Origin: an uncultured Alphaproteobacteria bacterium
GTDB lineage: Bacteria; Pseudomonadota; Alphaproteobacteria; Micropepsales; Micropepsaceae
Assembly: GCA_902825865.1 (NCBI GenBank)
Contig: CADECX010000010.1
Location: 1 to 64,000, forward strand
Direction of reading: 5' to 3'
Length of the DNA: 64,000 bases
Each line of letters starts with the position of its first letter. Position 1 is the first letter of the stretch. The translations under genes were made by a program, and so were the position numbers. Of the stretch, positions 51,593-64,000 are shown piece by piece. Below the pieces are notes generated by a model. It saw only the letters and a program-made list of their open reading frames with translations. It ran no database searches and had not been told where the DNA came from.

Positions 51593-51952
51593 ATGGCTTT
51601 GCGTGCGAAATTGCGGGAATGGAGCGGAATGCTTCTGGCCTGTTTTCTCGTGGTGGCGGTATTAACCCCCACCATCGACACCTTCGCGTGTCTCTCCGAT
51701 CTTGCTGCTACTGTTGTTTCAGAGCCGGGCACATCAAGCGAATTAATTCTCGACGCTGGAGAGCCGACCCATGATGAGAGGGATAGCGCGTGCATTCACG
51801 GGCATTGCCATCACTGGGCTGGCTTTACGAAGCTTGCAGAGCGGGCGTCCCTTGAGGGGGCGGGATTAACTTCCCTGGACGCGCCCATGGGGTCATTTCG
51901 CCCTCGTCCGTCTGCACCCCAGATACAACTACTCAGGCCTCCTCGCGCTTGA
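51593..51952 (+). CDS. HC-rich small secreted protein upstream of czcCBA (CzcI-like paralogue)
   Basis: A 119-residue protein with signal peptide MLLACFLVVAVLTPTIDTFAC, the His/Cys cluster CIHGHCHHWAG and tail LLRPPRA, like the protein at 46788. AGGA lies eight bases before the ATG at 51593. It is 53 bases from czcC on the same strand, so it may be the first gene of this operon. Confidence 0.65.
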   Translation: MALRAKLREWSGMLLACFLVVAVLTPTIDTFACLSDLAATVVSEPGTSSELILDAGEPTHDERDSACIHGHCHHWAGFTKLAERASLEGAGLTSLDAPMGSFRPRPSAPQIQLLRPPRA

Positions 51953-52005
51953 TCCTGTAACGCGCTCACGCGCGCGACCTTGATCCATAGCGAGAGGATA
52001 TTCCC

Positions 52006-53318
52006 ATGTCTGATGTCGGACGGCTGCCAACCTTGGCGGCAAATCGAGTAGCTATTATCAATCTTATTTGCTTTGCCTTCACCGCACCCATCTGCGGTCT
52101 GTTGTTGTCGGTATGCGCCGCCAGCCCTGCTTTAGGACAGCCGTCGATGACCTTGGGCGATGCAATATCGCGGGCTGTCGCCACCGATCCCACTGCCGGT
52201 GCCAATACGGCACGTGTTGATGCGGCGTCTGCCTCTGTGCGTCAGGCAGGCAACGGCCCCCGTCCCAATGCCGGGATAGATGTGGAGGATTTCGCTGGGA
52301 CTGGTCCTTACAACCGGTTCAACCGGTCGCAGAGTACTGCCTTCTACGAGCAAACATGGGAGCGAGGCGACAAGCGCGTCGCCCGAATCGGTGTGGCGCA
52401 GGCGGAAGTCGAAGTGGCACGAAAGCGCGCCTCTATCCGCTTGCTGGACCTGATCGCGAAGGTTCAGGGCGCCTGGATTGATGCCGCCGCAGCCGAAGCC
52501 GCAATTGCCATCGCTGAGGAGCGCGTGGCTATTGCCGAAAGGCTGGAGCGCGAAGTTCGCCGACGGGTGGGCCGGGCACTCGATCCGCTGTTTGCCGGAG
52601 AACGCGCCAAGACGAACTTGGTACAGGCGCTCACCGCTCGGGACCAGGCCATCGAGACGTCCAAGATAGCGCGGCGCTCTTTGTCGTCCTGGTGGGGCGG
52701 CACAGAGGATTTCCGGATTGATCCAAAAGAACTTGCTCAGCTTAAGACGGTCGGTTCGCCATCAGGTGCCAATCCCGATCTGGCATTGGTAACGGCGGAG
52801 CGGGACGTGGCCGATGCAAGCATGCGGCTTGCCGAAAGCGCCAGCTACGCAGATCCTACCTTCCGGGTCGGTGTTCGCCACCTCGCAGGGGACAGTGGCG
52901 TAGCGGTGATTGTTGGAGGGGCAATCCCGCTCGGTGTTGAAGGTGCCAACCGCTCCAATCTAGATCGGGCAGCGGCGCTGCGGCGGGCTGCCGACGCCGA
53001 GTTGGCAGTGTCGCGCCTGGAAGTACGGCGCGAGACGGAACGGCTGGTTGCTGATCGCGCCCGTATCAGAGCGGAAGTTACCCGCATCGACGCGGAAATT
53101 CTTCCGACGGCGGAGGGGGCCGCGAAACTGGTTGTCGATGGTTATACGCGCGGCGGAACTGCCTTCACGTATCTGGAGATGGCCGACGCCCAGCGCGCGG
53201 TTATCGACGCGCATACGCGCAAGCTCGAACTTCTGAGACAATTCCATCAGGACGGCGTCCGGCTGGATCGCCTTTCGGGGCGCTATATCGCGGCCATTTC
53301 TGGCCAAGAGGCACAAAA

Positions 53319-53322
<4 letters not shown>
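52006..53322 (+). CDS. czcC: CzcC-like outer-membrane channel (TolC family)
   Basis: A 438-residue TolC-type channel with a signal sequence ending ASPALGQ and repeated helical segments (TLGDAISRAVATDPTAGANT, AEAAIAIAEERVAIAERLER, MRLAESASYADPTFRVGVRH). It forms the outer-membrane exit for the CzcA/CzcB pump. The stop overlaps the czcB start. It is the only outer-membrane channel gene in the window, so it may serve other RND pumps too. Confidence 0.92.
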
Positions 53323-57765
<4,443 letters not shown>

Positions 57766-57768
57766 AGA

Positions 57769-57909
57769 ATGTCTGGGGATCACAGCCACGTTACGAGATC
57801 GAATCCGAAGCGGCATATCATCGCGCTATCGTTTACCGGGACCTTTCTGGTCGCTTACTTGCAGGAGAGCTCAATGCGACACCGTACCAAAATCAGATCC
57901 CGATCATGA
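57769..57909 (+). pseudogene. Truncated czcD remnant (46 codons)
   Basis: It begins MSGDHSHVTRSNPKRHIIA and continues LSFTGTFLVA, the start of CzcD-type CDF proteins (HSH region and first membrane segment). It then runs into unrelated sequence and stops. The stop codon overlaps the start of the P-type ATPase (ATGA), so the remnant may still drive its translation. Confidence 0.65.
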
Positions 57910-59780
57910 AGCATTGGTGGAAGTCATCTAAAGGGTTGCTGGTGATTGTAAGTGGCGGTGCCCTTGCTACAGCCTTCGGGATTGGCAAGCTGATGCCAGA
58001 GGTTGCGCCATGGGCATTTATTGCTGCGCTATTGATTGGTCTGTTGCCAATTGCGCGCCGCGCCGTCATGGCCGGTTTGGCGGGCTCGCCATTCACGATT
58101 GAAACCCTGATGACCATAGCCGCAGTAGGCGCGGTGGTTATCGGGGCGGCGGAGGAAGGTGCAACCGTTGTATTCCTTTTTCTTGTCGGTGAGTTGCTTG
58201 AAGGTGTCGCCGCTGGAAAGGCGCGGGCGAGCATCCAGGGATTGGCTGAGCTGGTGCCAAAAACAGCATTGGTGGAGCGCGAGGGCCGTACAGAAGAGAT
58301 ACCTACCAACGAAATAACTGTTGGAGCCATTCTGCTTGTGCGCCCCGGCGACCGATTGCCAGCGGACGGCGTGATCATGTCGGGCGAGAGTGCGATAAAC
58401 GAGGCTCCTGTGAACGGTGAAAGCATTCCCGTGCGCAAGAGTGTGGACGCCATAGTGTTCGCTGGGACCGTCAACGGGGAGGCTGCGTTGCGAATCCGCG
58501 TCACCGCGTCCGCAGCCGACAATACGATTGCCAGGGTGGTGCGACTCGTCGAGGAGGCGCAGGAAAGCAAAGCGCCGACCGAACGGTTCATCGACCGCTT
58601 CTCCCGATATTACACACCCGCCGTGGTGGTCCTCGCGACACTGGTGGCAGTCATTCCGCCCTTGCTGTTTGGCGGGGCTTGGTCTGCGTGGGTCTACAAG
58701 GGCCTTGCCCTTCTTCTTATCGGATGCCCATGCGCTTTGGTGATTTCCACACCGGCGGCCATTGCTGCCTCGCTCTCAGCGGGTGCGAAGCGCGGCCTGC
58801 TTCTTAAGGGCGGGGCAGTCCTCGAACAGTTGAGAAAGATTACAATCGTCTGTTTCGATAAAACTGGGACACTGACCGAAGGCAAGCCCAAGGTGACTGA
58901 TGTGTTGTCGTTTGGCTTGCCGAAAGACGAAATAGTTCGCCTAGCTGCCGCTCTGGAGACCGGTTCATCTCATCCACTAGCGTCGGCCATTCTTGCTCAA
59001 GCAGTGACTGATAAGGTGACGGTACCGCAAGTTATGGACGCCGAGTCCCACGGAGGCAAGGGCGTGTCCGGGACGGTCGAAGGCCAGATGCTATTTCTGG
59101 GCTCACCCAAGGCAGCGGAGGAGCGGGTAATAATGAAGCCCGATCAGCTAGCGATTATCGAAATGCTGAATCGTGAGGGAAAAACGGTCGCCGTTCTGTT
59201 GGTCGGCGAGACATTGGCGGGTGCAATCGCCATGCGCGATGAACCACGTTCCGACGCAGTCACAGGCCTTAAGATGCTGGCAGATTCGGGCATTAAAACG
59301 GTGATGTTGACTGGCGACAATCGCCGTACGGCTGAGGCGATAGGCAGGCAGCTCGGCATCGAGGTCCGAGCGGACCTGCTGCCAGAGGATAAACAAAAAA
59401 TTGTGATCGAAATGAAGGGCCAAGGCATGACCGTGGCGAAAGTCGGCGATGGCATAAACGATGCTCCTGCGTTGGCGGCGGCGGACGTTGGGATCGCGAT
59501 GGGCGGCGGATCGGACGTGGCTTTGGAAACGGCTGACGCTGCGGTGCTCCACGGTCGTGTGGCTGACGTGGCTGCGATGGTTGACCTGTCTAAAAGAACC
59601 ATGCGCATTATCCATCAAAATATTACGCTTTCTCTCGGCCTCAAGGCGGTGTTCCTAGTCACAACTGTAACCGGCGTCACTGGACTGTGGCCTGCAATCC
59701 TCGCCGATACAGGGGCGACCGTGCTTGTGACGTTGAACGCGCTGAGGCTGCTCACCCCCGTGCGGAAGATGGGAAGTTGA
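57906..59780 (+). CDS. zntA: Zn/Cd/Pb-type P1B ATPase lacking the N-terminal metal-binding domain
   Basis: A 624-residue pump. Motifs are GCPCALVISTPAA (near residue 274), [11 protein letters not shown] (near 317) and [20 protein letters not shown]. The CPCALVIST context is typical of ZntA/CadA rather than CopA. The protein begins a few residues before the first membrane segment (KGLLVIVSGGALATAFGIG); the usual HMA domain of about 100 residues is missing. The upstream region contains the czcD remnant, so a deletion may have removed the N-terminus. The pump core looks complete. Confidence 0.9.
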   Translation: MKHWWKSSKGLLVIVSGGALATAFGIGKLMPEVAPWAFIAALLIGLLPIARRAVMAGLAGSPFTIETLMTIAAVGAVVIGAAEEGATVVFLFLVGELLEGVAAGKARASIQGLAELVPKTALVEREGRTEEIPTNEITVGAILLVRPGDRLPADGVIMSGESAINEAPVNGESIPVRKSVDAIVFAGTVNGEAALRIRVTASAADNTIARVVRLVEEAQESKAPTERFIDRFSRYYTPAVVVLATLVAVIPPLLFGGAWSAWVYKGLALLLIGCPCALVISTPAAIAASLSAGAKRGLLLKGGAVLEQLRKITIVCFDKTGTLTEGKPKVTDVLSFGLPKDEIVRLAAALETGSSHPLASAILAQAVTDKVTVPQVMDAESHGGKGVSGTVEGQMLFLGSPKAAEERVIMKPDQLAIIEMLNREGKTVAVLLVGETLAGAIAMRDEPRSDAVTGLKMLADSGIKTVMLTGDNRRTAEAIGRQLGIEVRADLLPEDKQKIVIEMKGQGMTVAKVGDGINDAPALAAADVGIAMGGGSDVALETADAAVLHGRVADVAAMVDLSKRTMRIIHQNITLSLGLKAVFLVTTVTGVTGLWPAILADTGATVLVTLNALRLLTPVRKMGS

Positions 59781-59869
59781 GCTGAGAATGAAGGCTGCCA
59801 GCGCCAGCACGAAATATCAGAGCAAAGCGGCAAAAAGGACGACAGGTTCTTTCATTTTCAGCGCCCCAC

Positions 59870-59900
59870 AAATGACCGCTTTTGGCGCAAAGCAGACATT
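59870..59900. repeat. Dispersed palindrome copy
   Basis: A copy with the core CCGCTTTTGGCGCAAAGCAG, nearly identical to the copy at 5058. It separates the ATPase from the right-end integrase. Confidence 0.8.
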
Positions 59901-59934
59901 GCAACCTCGGCTTGAGCAGGGCACCGGGCCCGAC

Positions 59935-60993
59935 TTAGTCTTCGAGGACGCTCTCTAAGTATTTCTCCCATTTGGCGACGGCTTCGCGCATTTCTGGGAG
60001 ATAGTTGTAACGGTCGTAGGTGCCCGTTACGCCGGCCTGGACGCCGGAAATGTGGTTGATGTACCGCTCTGCGACTTCCCGGCTGATCCCCAAGGAAGCC
60101 AATTTGGTCCTGAACGTCCTCCGGAGGTCGTGGAGGGTCCAGTCTGTTACCCCGGAAAGTTTATCGAGACGAGCTTTCGCTTTGGAGAAGCCGTTGTAGG
60201 AAAGGTGGCGGAGGAACGGCTTCGCCATCTTTGGAAAGGGGAAGGTGTGCTCGCGGCCGTTCTTCGTCAGAGAGCCGGGAAGGGTGATGAGGTCACCGGA
60301 AATCATGGCCGGTAGGATGTGGGAAGTTTCACCGGTCCTCTGTCCGCAGAGGATCAAAAGTTTGACGATGCGCCCGAACGGATCATCGGGACAAGCATGC
60401 CAGACCCTGTGAAGCTCATTGTCCGTAAGCGTCCTTTCCCTGGACTTGGACCCGTGAGGAGTTTGCATCCGGTCGAGGGGGTTCTTGTCGAGGTAGTGCT
60501 TCCGGTAAGCCCACCGGATGAAGATGCGGACGTACACGAAGGCGTGGTGCCGCTCGGCAGGACGGTTCTTCAGCTTGTCTAATGGCCGCTGGAAGTCGTG
60601 CGGGGTAAGGGCTTCGAGCTTAGTGATCCCGAACTTGAAGTGGGTCTTCAGGTGGCGGCGGTAGCTCTTGAGGGTGCTCGCGCGGTTCTTGGCCGAAACT
60701 TCCTCAAGGAACTCCTCCAGAGCCGAATTCCAGCTCCTCGAGAGGGGCCGGGTCTTTCCGAGGGTGTATTCGGCCAGCCTGCGCTTCGCTTCCTGGCGAG
60801 CATCTGTGAGGGCGATGATGCCCACCCGTCCGAGGGTTTCTTTCGTCCGCCTGGGACCGTGGGTCAGGACGTAAGATTTGGTCCCTCCTTCGGAGACCCG
60901 GACCCCGAAGCCGGTGAGGAGGTCGTCGGTGTAGTAGGACACACCCTTTTCTGGCAGCTTGAGGGCGCGTATCGAGATGTCAGTCAGGCGCAT
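59935..60993 (-). CDS. Tyrosine integrase (second paralogue), right end of the island
   Basis: A 352-residue integrase with arm-binding domain (MRLTDISIRALKLPEKG), core-binding domain and catalytic residues: R in LCGQRTGETSH, HDLRR in TLHDLRRTFRTKLA, H in YINHISGVQAG and Tyr in TYDRYNYLP. It resembles the integrase at 13946 across its full length. Its 5' end lies about 140 bases from a tRNA 3' half, the normal placing of an integrase beside its attachment site. Confidence 0.94.
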   Translation of the reverse strand: MRLTDISIRALKLPEKGVSYYTDDLLTGFGVRVSEGGTKSYVLTHGPRRTKETLGRVGIIALTDARQEAKRRLAEYTLGKTRPLSRSWNSALEEFLEEVSAKNRASTLKSYRRHLKTHFKFGITKLEALTPHDFQRPLDKLKNRPAERHHAFVYVRIFIRWAYRKHYLDKNPLDRMQTPHGSKSRERTLTDNELHRVWHACPDDPFGRIVKLLILCGQRTGETSHILPAMISGDLITLPGSLTKNGREHTFPFPKMAKPFLRHLSYNGFSKAKARLDKLSGVTDWTLHDLRRTFRTKLASLGISREVAERYINHISGVQAGVTGTYDRYNYLPEMREAVAKWEKYLESVLED

Positions 60994-61134
60994 TATAGTC
61001 TCTCCATAGTCTCACGCCTCGTGTGAGTAGGGAGGAGGAGGCATGAACGCGATGAAGGGACAAAAGCCGAAAAATACAAGACGCCTCCGTTACTTAGAGA
61101 CGCCATGGGTTGCTATGCTTCGGCCTTAAATATA

Positions 61135-61180
61135 AATCATAATCCCTTGGTCGGCGGTTCAAATCCGTCCGGTGCTACCA
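61135..61180 (+). other. tRNA 3' half, probable attachment-site scar
   Basis: The sequence begins in an anticodon loop (ATCATAA) and continues through variable loop, T arm (GGCGG-TTCAAAT-CCGTC) and acceptor strand to CCA at 61178-61180. The matching 5' half is absent upstream, so this is not a working tRNA. A CAT-type anticodon suggests an Ile2- or Met-like tRNA, but identity is unsure. Such 3' halves mark one end of an element integrated in a tRNA gene. Confidence 0.8.
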
Positions 61181-61212
61181 TTCATTCGCGCCCGGATCGG
61201 GTGCGAATGAAT
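61180..61212. other. Strong hairpin after the tRNA fragment
   Basis: ATTCATTCGC (61180-61189) pairs with GCGAATGAAT (61203-61212), with an inner CCCG/CGGG pair. It may be the original terminator of the tRNA gene, though no T run follows. Confidence 0.65.
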
Positions 61213-61430
61213 GACAAGCGGCCCCGCGCGTCAGCGACTTGAGGGGCCGCGCGTCAGGCGAAAACTCCGGCCTAGACGCACAGACGAACGGCCAAAACAA
61301 GGGTCCGTCCCGCGCGCAAATGAATGCCAAGGCCGGGCGCGCGCCAGCGACTTAAGCCCGGCCGCGGCAGGCGAAAACACCGCCCTTACACGCACAGGCA
61401 TACGTGCGGCAAAACCTCAACCCAAGCGCG
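61206..61430. repeat. Tandem pair of about 113-base elements with covarying hairpins
   Basis: Copies begin AATGAATGACAAG (61206) and AATGAATGCCAAG (61319). Each has a hairpin: GCGGCCCC/GGGGCCGC in copy 1 (61218-61225 with 61243-61250) and GGCCGGGC/GCCCGGCC in copy 2 (61331-61338 with 61356-61363). Loops (CAGCGACTT) and flanks (CAGGCGAAAAC) are conserved while the stems changed together. No gene is seen in 61181-61497. Confidence 0.75.
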
Positions 61431-61497
61431 CGTTCAAAAGTTAACCAAAGGTAAATTTTTTGTTTGCACCTTCGCCAATGCGCGTCACGATGTGCCC

Positions 61498-61677
61498 ATG
61501 CGAGCACTTCTTCCCAAAAGCGTGGCGCAGCTCACCGGTGTGTTGGTGACGGCCATTGTCGCCTTCGGCACCGATGTGGATGTCTATTACGCCATGCCGC
61601 TGGGCGTGTTCGCGGGCGCCACGGCAATCTTTTTCGTGTCGCTATCGGAAATGAAGCGGCCGCTGCGCGCCAAATAG
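61498..61677 (+). CDS. Small membrane protein
   Basis: A 59-residue protein starting MRALLPKSVAQLTG with two hydrophobic segments (LTGVLVTAIVAFG and LGVFAGATAIFFVSL) and a basic tail (EMKRPLRAK). No family is recognised. It is convergent with motA, 11 bases away. Confidence 0.55.
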   Translation: MRALLPKSVAQLTGVLVTAIVAFGTDVDVYYAMPLGVFAGATAIFFVSLSEMKRPLRAK

Positions 61678-61688
61678 CGCGATCTCTA

Positions 61689-62561
61689 TCAGGCCGTATC
61701 CGGCGGAATATTGTTGAGCGCGGCTTCCAGTTCCTGGAAGCTGGGCTGGTATTCTGACGGCACGCTGCCGCGGCCGATTTCCACCGAAACTTGCGCCGCA
61801 TTGCCGTGCAGATGCGCCACCAGAATATCGCGGATCACGTGATAGAACAGCGCATCCTCGTCGATCACCGCCTTCAGGCGCGTGCCCAGCGGGCCGACAA
61901 TGCCATAGGCCAGGAACACGCCCAGGAAGGTACCGACCAGCGCCGAGCCGATCATTTCGCCCAAGACTTCCGGCGGCTCGCTGATCGCGCTCATGGTCTT
62001 GATCACGCCCAACACGGCGGCGACGATGCCCAGCGCCGGCAGGCCGTCGGCCATGGACTGCAGCGCATTGGCGCCCACCAAGGCTTCGTGATGATGCTTT
62101 TCCAGCTGCTTTTCCATGGCGGTTTCGACCTGGTGCGGGTCTTCCAGGCTCATGGTCATCATGCGCAGCGTGTCGCAGATGAAATCCAGCGCGAAGTGAT
62201 CTTTGCAGATCTTGGGATAGCGCTTGAAGATGGACGAGTCGTCCGGCTTTTCGATATGGGCTTCCAGGGCGATCAGGCCCTTGGATTTCATGGTCTTTGT
62301 CAGCAGGAACAAGAGACAAAGCAGGTCGTTATAGTCCTTCGGCTTCCAGCGCGGGCCGGAGATGACCTGGCCCAAGCCGCCGACGATCTTTTTGACATTG
62401 TACACCGAGCCGGCAATCAGCATGGCCGCGATGGCGGCGCCGAAAATGGTCAGCATTTCGTGCGGCGCCGCATGGATCACCACGCCCAGCGAACCGCCGG
62501 TCATCAGGTAACCGCCGAACACGCAGGCGAAAAGAACGACAATGCCGCCAATCTGAAGCAT
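61689..62561 (-). CDS. motA: Flagellar motor stator protein
   Basis: A 290-residue MotA. It has four membrane segments, with the first at IGGIVVLFACVFGGYLMTGG, the cytoplasmic loop with charged residues that contact the rotor, and the conserved GLPALGIVAAVLGVIKTM and ALVGTFLGVFLAYGIVGPL helices, the latter two lining the proton path with the MotB Asp. The length is normal. The motB gene is not in this window. This is chromosomal backbone outside the island. Confidence 0.95.
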   Translation of the reverse strand: MLQIGGIVVLFACVFGGYLMTGGSLGVVIHAAPHEMLTIFGAAIAAMLIAGSVYNVKKIVGGLGQVISGPRWKPKDYNDLLCLLFLLTKTMKSKGLIALEAHIEKPDDSSIFKRYPKICKDHFALDFICDTLRMMTMSLEDPHQVETAMEKQLEKHHHEALVGANALQSMADGLPALGIVAAVLGVIKTMSAISEPPEVLGEMIGSALVGTFLGVFLAYGIVGPLGTRLKAVIDEDALFYHVIRDILVAHLHGNAAQVSVEIGRGSVPSEYQPSFQELEAALNNIPPDTA

Positions 62562-62673
62562 GAAAAACCCGCGAAATCCTGGGCCGCAGTATTAACGGGA
62601 GGGCTTAAAGAGGCGTGAATTGCCCCCGTTTCGCGCGGGTTTCAAACCTTAACGCTTGGTGACCAGCAAGGGC

Positions 62674-63159
62674 TTAGTGCGCTTCCGCCAGCCGGCGGGC
62701 GACCAGGGCCGCCAGTTCCGCCGCGACCTTATCACCCATCCGCACATCATCGTCCTCGGCGCGGGCGGCGCGGGCGATGGCCGAGGCGTGCAGCGCCACG
62801 ATGGTGGCATCCAGCGGTTTCCCGACGCGCTCCATATCGTCCATATAGCGGCAGAGGATTTCGGCGATCCGCCCGGTGGTGATCATGCCGGCGGTTTCCG
62901 CGAAACCGCGAATCTCATGCACGATCGCAAAGAGTTTTTTCATGTCGTGCGCGGCGGCTTCCATCTCCTCGACATAGCCGAGGATGGCGGCGCGCATGGG
63001 CGGAACGGCGGCTTCCATGGCGGCTTGCGCTTTGGCGGCGGTCTCGGCGGAGCGCAAGGTCAGCAAAGCGCGGGCTGCCGCCGGCTTGCTTAATATTTGC
63101 GGATAGGCATCGGGCTCGATGAATTGGGCGCCGCTGGGCGGCAGGCGTTTTTTTGACAT
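62674..63159 (-). CDS. HPt-like protein
   Basis: A 161-residue mainly helical protein. The segment KLFAIVHEIRGFAETAGM has the His and pattern of a histidine phosphotransfer domain. Its start overlaps the stop of the response regulator gene (TGATG), suggesting a shared phosphorelay. Partner and output are unknown; the location beside motA suggests motility control. Confidence 0.65.
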   Translation of the reverse strand: MSKKRLPPSGAQFIEPDAYPQILSKPAAARALLTLRSAETAAKAQAAMEAAVPPMRAAILGYVEEMEAAAHDMKKLFAIVHEIRGFAETAGMITTGRIAEILCRYMDDMERVGKPLDATIVALHASAIARAARAEDDDVRMGDKVAAELAALVARRLAEAH

Positions 63160-63749
63160 CAGCGTACCTCCGCCTCTTGCAGATCGTCGGCCCTGCGCCA
63201 GGGGCCTGTATGCATATCCGCCTCCTGATGGCGCCGGCGATCGGGCCCGAAATAGCTGTCGCAGCGCACAAAGGCGCGGGGCCGCTCCAGGATCTCGGTG
63301 ATGCGCGCGAACAGATTGTGGGCGGTGACCGGCTTGGCGAGAATCTCGGTGACGCCGGCGTCGCGCGCCGCTTCCACGCGGTATTTTTCGGTATGCCCGG
63401 TGATCATGATGATCGGGACAAAAGGATTCGGGCTGTTTGCGTCATTGCGCAGATGGCGGGTCAGTTCCAATCCGTCCATCGGACCCATGGCGAGGTCGGT
63501 CAGCACCAGGTCGATTTTGCGTTCGCGCAGTATGTCCAGGGCGGCCTGGCCATGAATGGCTTCGCCGACGTCTTTGACGCCCAGCGTATTCAGCAGGGCG
63601 CGCAGCAAGGAGCGCATATGCGTATTGTCTTCGACAACAAGCGCCTTGATGCTCTCCAGTCCGGCCGCCATTCGCCCTTCCGCCATTCGCGGCCGCGTGG
63701 CCGCCGAAATCCAGCAATTGTCTGTAACTGTGGGGTATTTTTCCAACAT
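63159..63749 (-). CDS. CheY-like response regulator
   Basis: A 196-residue single receiver-domain protein. Residues IKALVVEDNTHMRSLLRALL give the acidic pair, DLVLTDLAMGPMDGLEL the phospho-acceptor Asp, and IMITGHTEKYRVEAARDAGVTEILAKPV the conserved Thr and Lys. A basic C-terminal tail of about 45 residues follows without a DNA-binding domain. The start may be further down, at MAEGRM or MAAGLES. It is cotranscribed with the HPt-like gene. Confidence 0.88.
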   Translation of the reverse strand: MLEKYPTVTDNCWISAATRPRMAEGRMAAGLESIKALVVEDNTHMRSLLRALLNTLGVKDVGEAIHGQAALDILRERKIDLVLTDLAMGPMDGLELTRHLRNDANSPNPFVPIIMITGHTEKYRVEAARDAGVTEILAKPVTAHNLFARITEILERPRAFVRCDSYFGPDRRRHQEADMHTGPWRRADDLQEAEVR

Positions 63750-63867
63750 CTATAACGTGGAAGTTATGGAAGGGTTACGAAAAAGTTTCCAGCATGGGAT
63801 GGCGGATAGGGCGGGTAGATAGTTCCCGGGCTTGCCTTTTGCGCCCTTGGCCGCTAGCGAAAATCCC

Positions 63868-64000
63868 ATGAACGCATCTCCCAAGGAATTGGCCAAGGCA
63901 TCGGCAGGCAAGGAACCGGGCACGGCCTGGCAAGTCCGTCTGGAAACACCGGCGGATGAGGCGCAAGTCGAGGCGCTGAACGCCGAGGGTTTCGGACCCG
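63868..64000 (+). CDS. Probable GNAT acetyltransferase, N-terminal fragment
   Basis: A frame starting at the ATG at 63868 and running off the window. The 44 visible residues include WQVRLETPADEAQVEALNAE, which matches the opening beta-strand and helix of GNAT N-acetyltransferases. Too little is present to name it. Confidence 0.5.
   Translation, partial: MNASPKELAKASAGKEPGTAWQVRLETPADEAQVEALNAEGFGP

Noticed and set aside
61135..61180. A complete tRNA gene.
   Set aside because: The 5' half, D arm and acceptor partner strand are missing upstream, so only a 3' half is present.
61791..62618. A 275-codon plus-strand frame opposite motA.
   Set aside because: It is the mirror of the clear motA gene and shows no domain.

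Overview
The window looks like the chromosome of an alphaproteobacterium. The signs are a GTTC-N7-GTTC SOS box, FixK/FNR boxes with a FixK-type regulator, a TorF-type porin, NarGHJI-type respiration and high-GC flagellar and chemotaxis genes. I cannot name the genus. Most of the middle is a mosaic of mobile and metal-resistance modules between backbone genes at each end.

Left (1-6.5 kb): the 3' end of a respiratory nitrate reductase operon (narH'-narJ-narI, a parvulin isomerase, a 92-residue unknown and mobA). Next come a carboxymuconolactone-decarboxylase-like gene and a divergent hemerythrin gene sharing a perfect FNR/FixK box, then a Tat-exported mannonate-dehydratase-like protein.

Mobile block (7-16.8 kb): a tyrosine recombinase, a HigBA-type toxin-antitoxin pair, and a degenerate integrative/mobilizable element (replication-relaxation protein, coupling ATPase, two unknown proteins, a long inverted repeat, AlpA-type regulator, integrase). 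A Y-family DNA polymerase with its own LexA box and a zinc-ribbon partner follow.

Copper and redox block (16.8-41.3 kb): copper P-type ATPase and divergent csoR with a shared operator; a FixK-like regulator; a Met-rich periplasmic protein; and three more FNR/FixK boxes. These boxes serve a small periplasmic protein, a decayed second copy of its promoter and tail, and a three-gene membrane electron conduit (FAD/2Fe-2S reductase, b-type membrane cytochrome, heptaheme cytochrome c). Then come copA-copB, copC-copD, a CusF-like protein, a CnrYXH-like metal-sensing ECF sigma cassette, YcnI-like and ferric-reductase-like proteins, a FixH-like protein, cusBA and an IS110 transposase.

Divalent-metal block (41.7-59.8 kb): ynfA, a czcBA pair, a domain-minimal CDF transporter, MAPEG and AraC genes, a TorF-type porin with a clear terminator, a broken CDF copy, a lipoprotein, a complete czcCBA operon, a czcD remnant and a Zn/Cd-type P-type ATPase without its N-terminal metal-binding domain. 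Two small HC-rich secreted proteins with the same tail sit beside the two czc operons.

Right boundary: an integrase paralogous to the one at 14-15 kb lies next to a tRNA 3' half (61135-61180), the usual scar of tRNA-site integration. Beyond it are a tandem pair of covarying hairpins, a small membrane protein, motA, an HPt-like protein, a response regulator and the start of a probable acetyltransferase. A dispersed palindrome (core CCGCTTT-N6-AAAGCGG) recurs at module junctions throughout.
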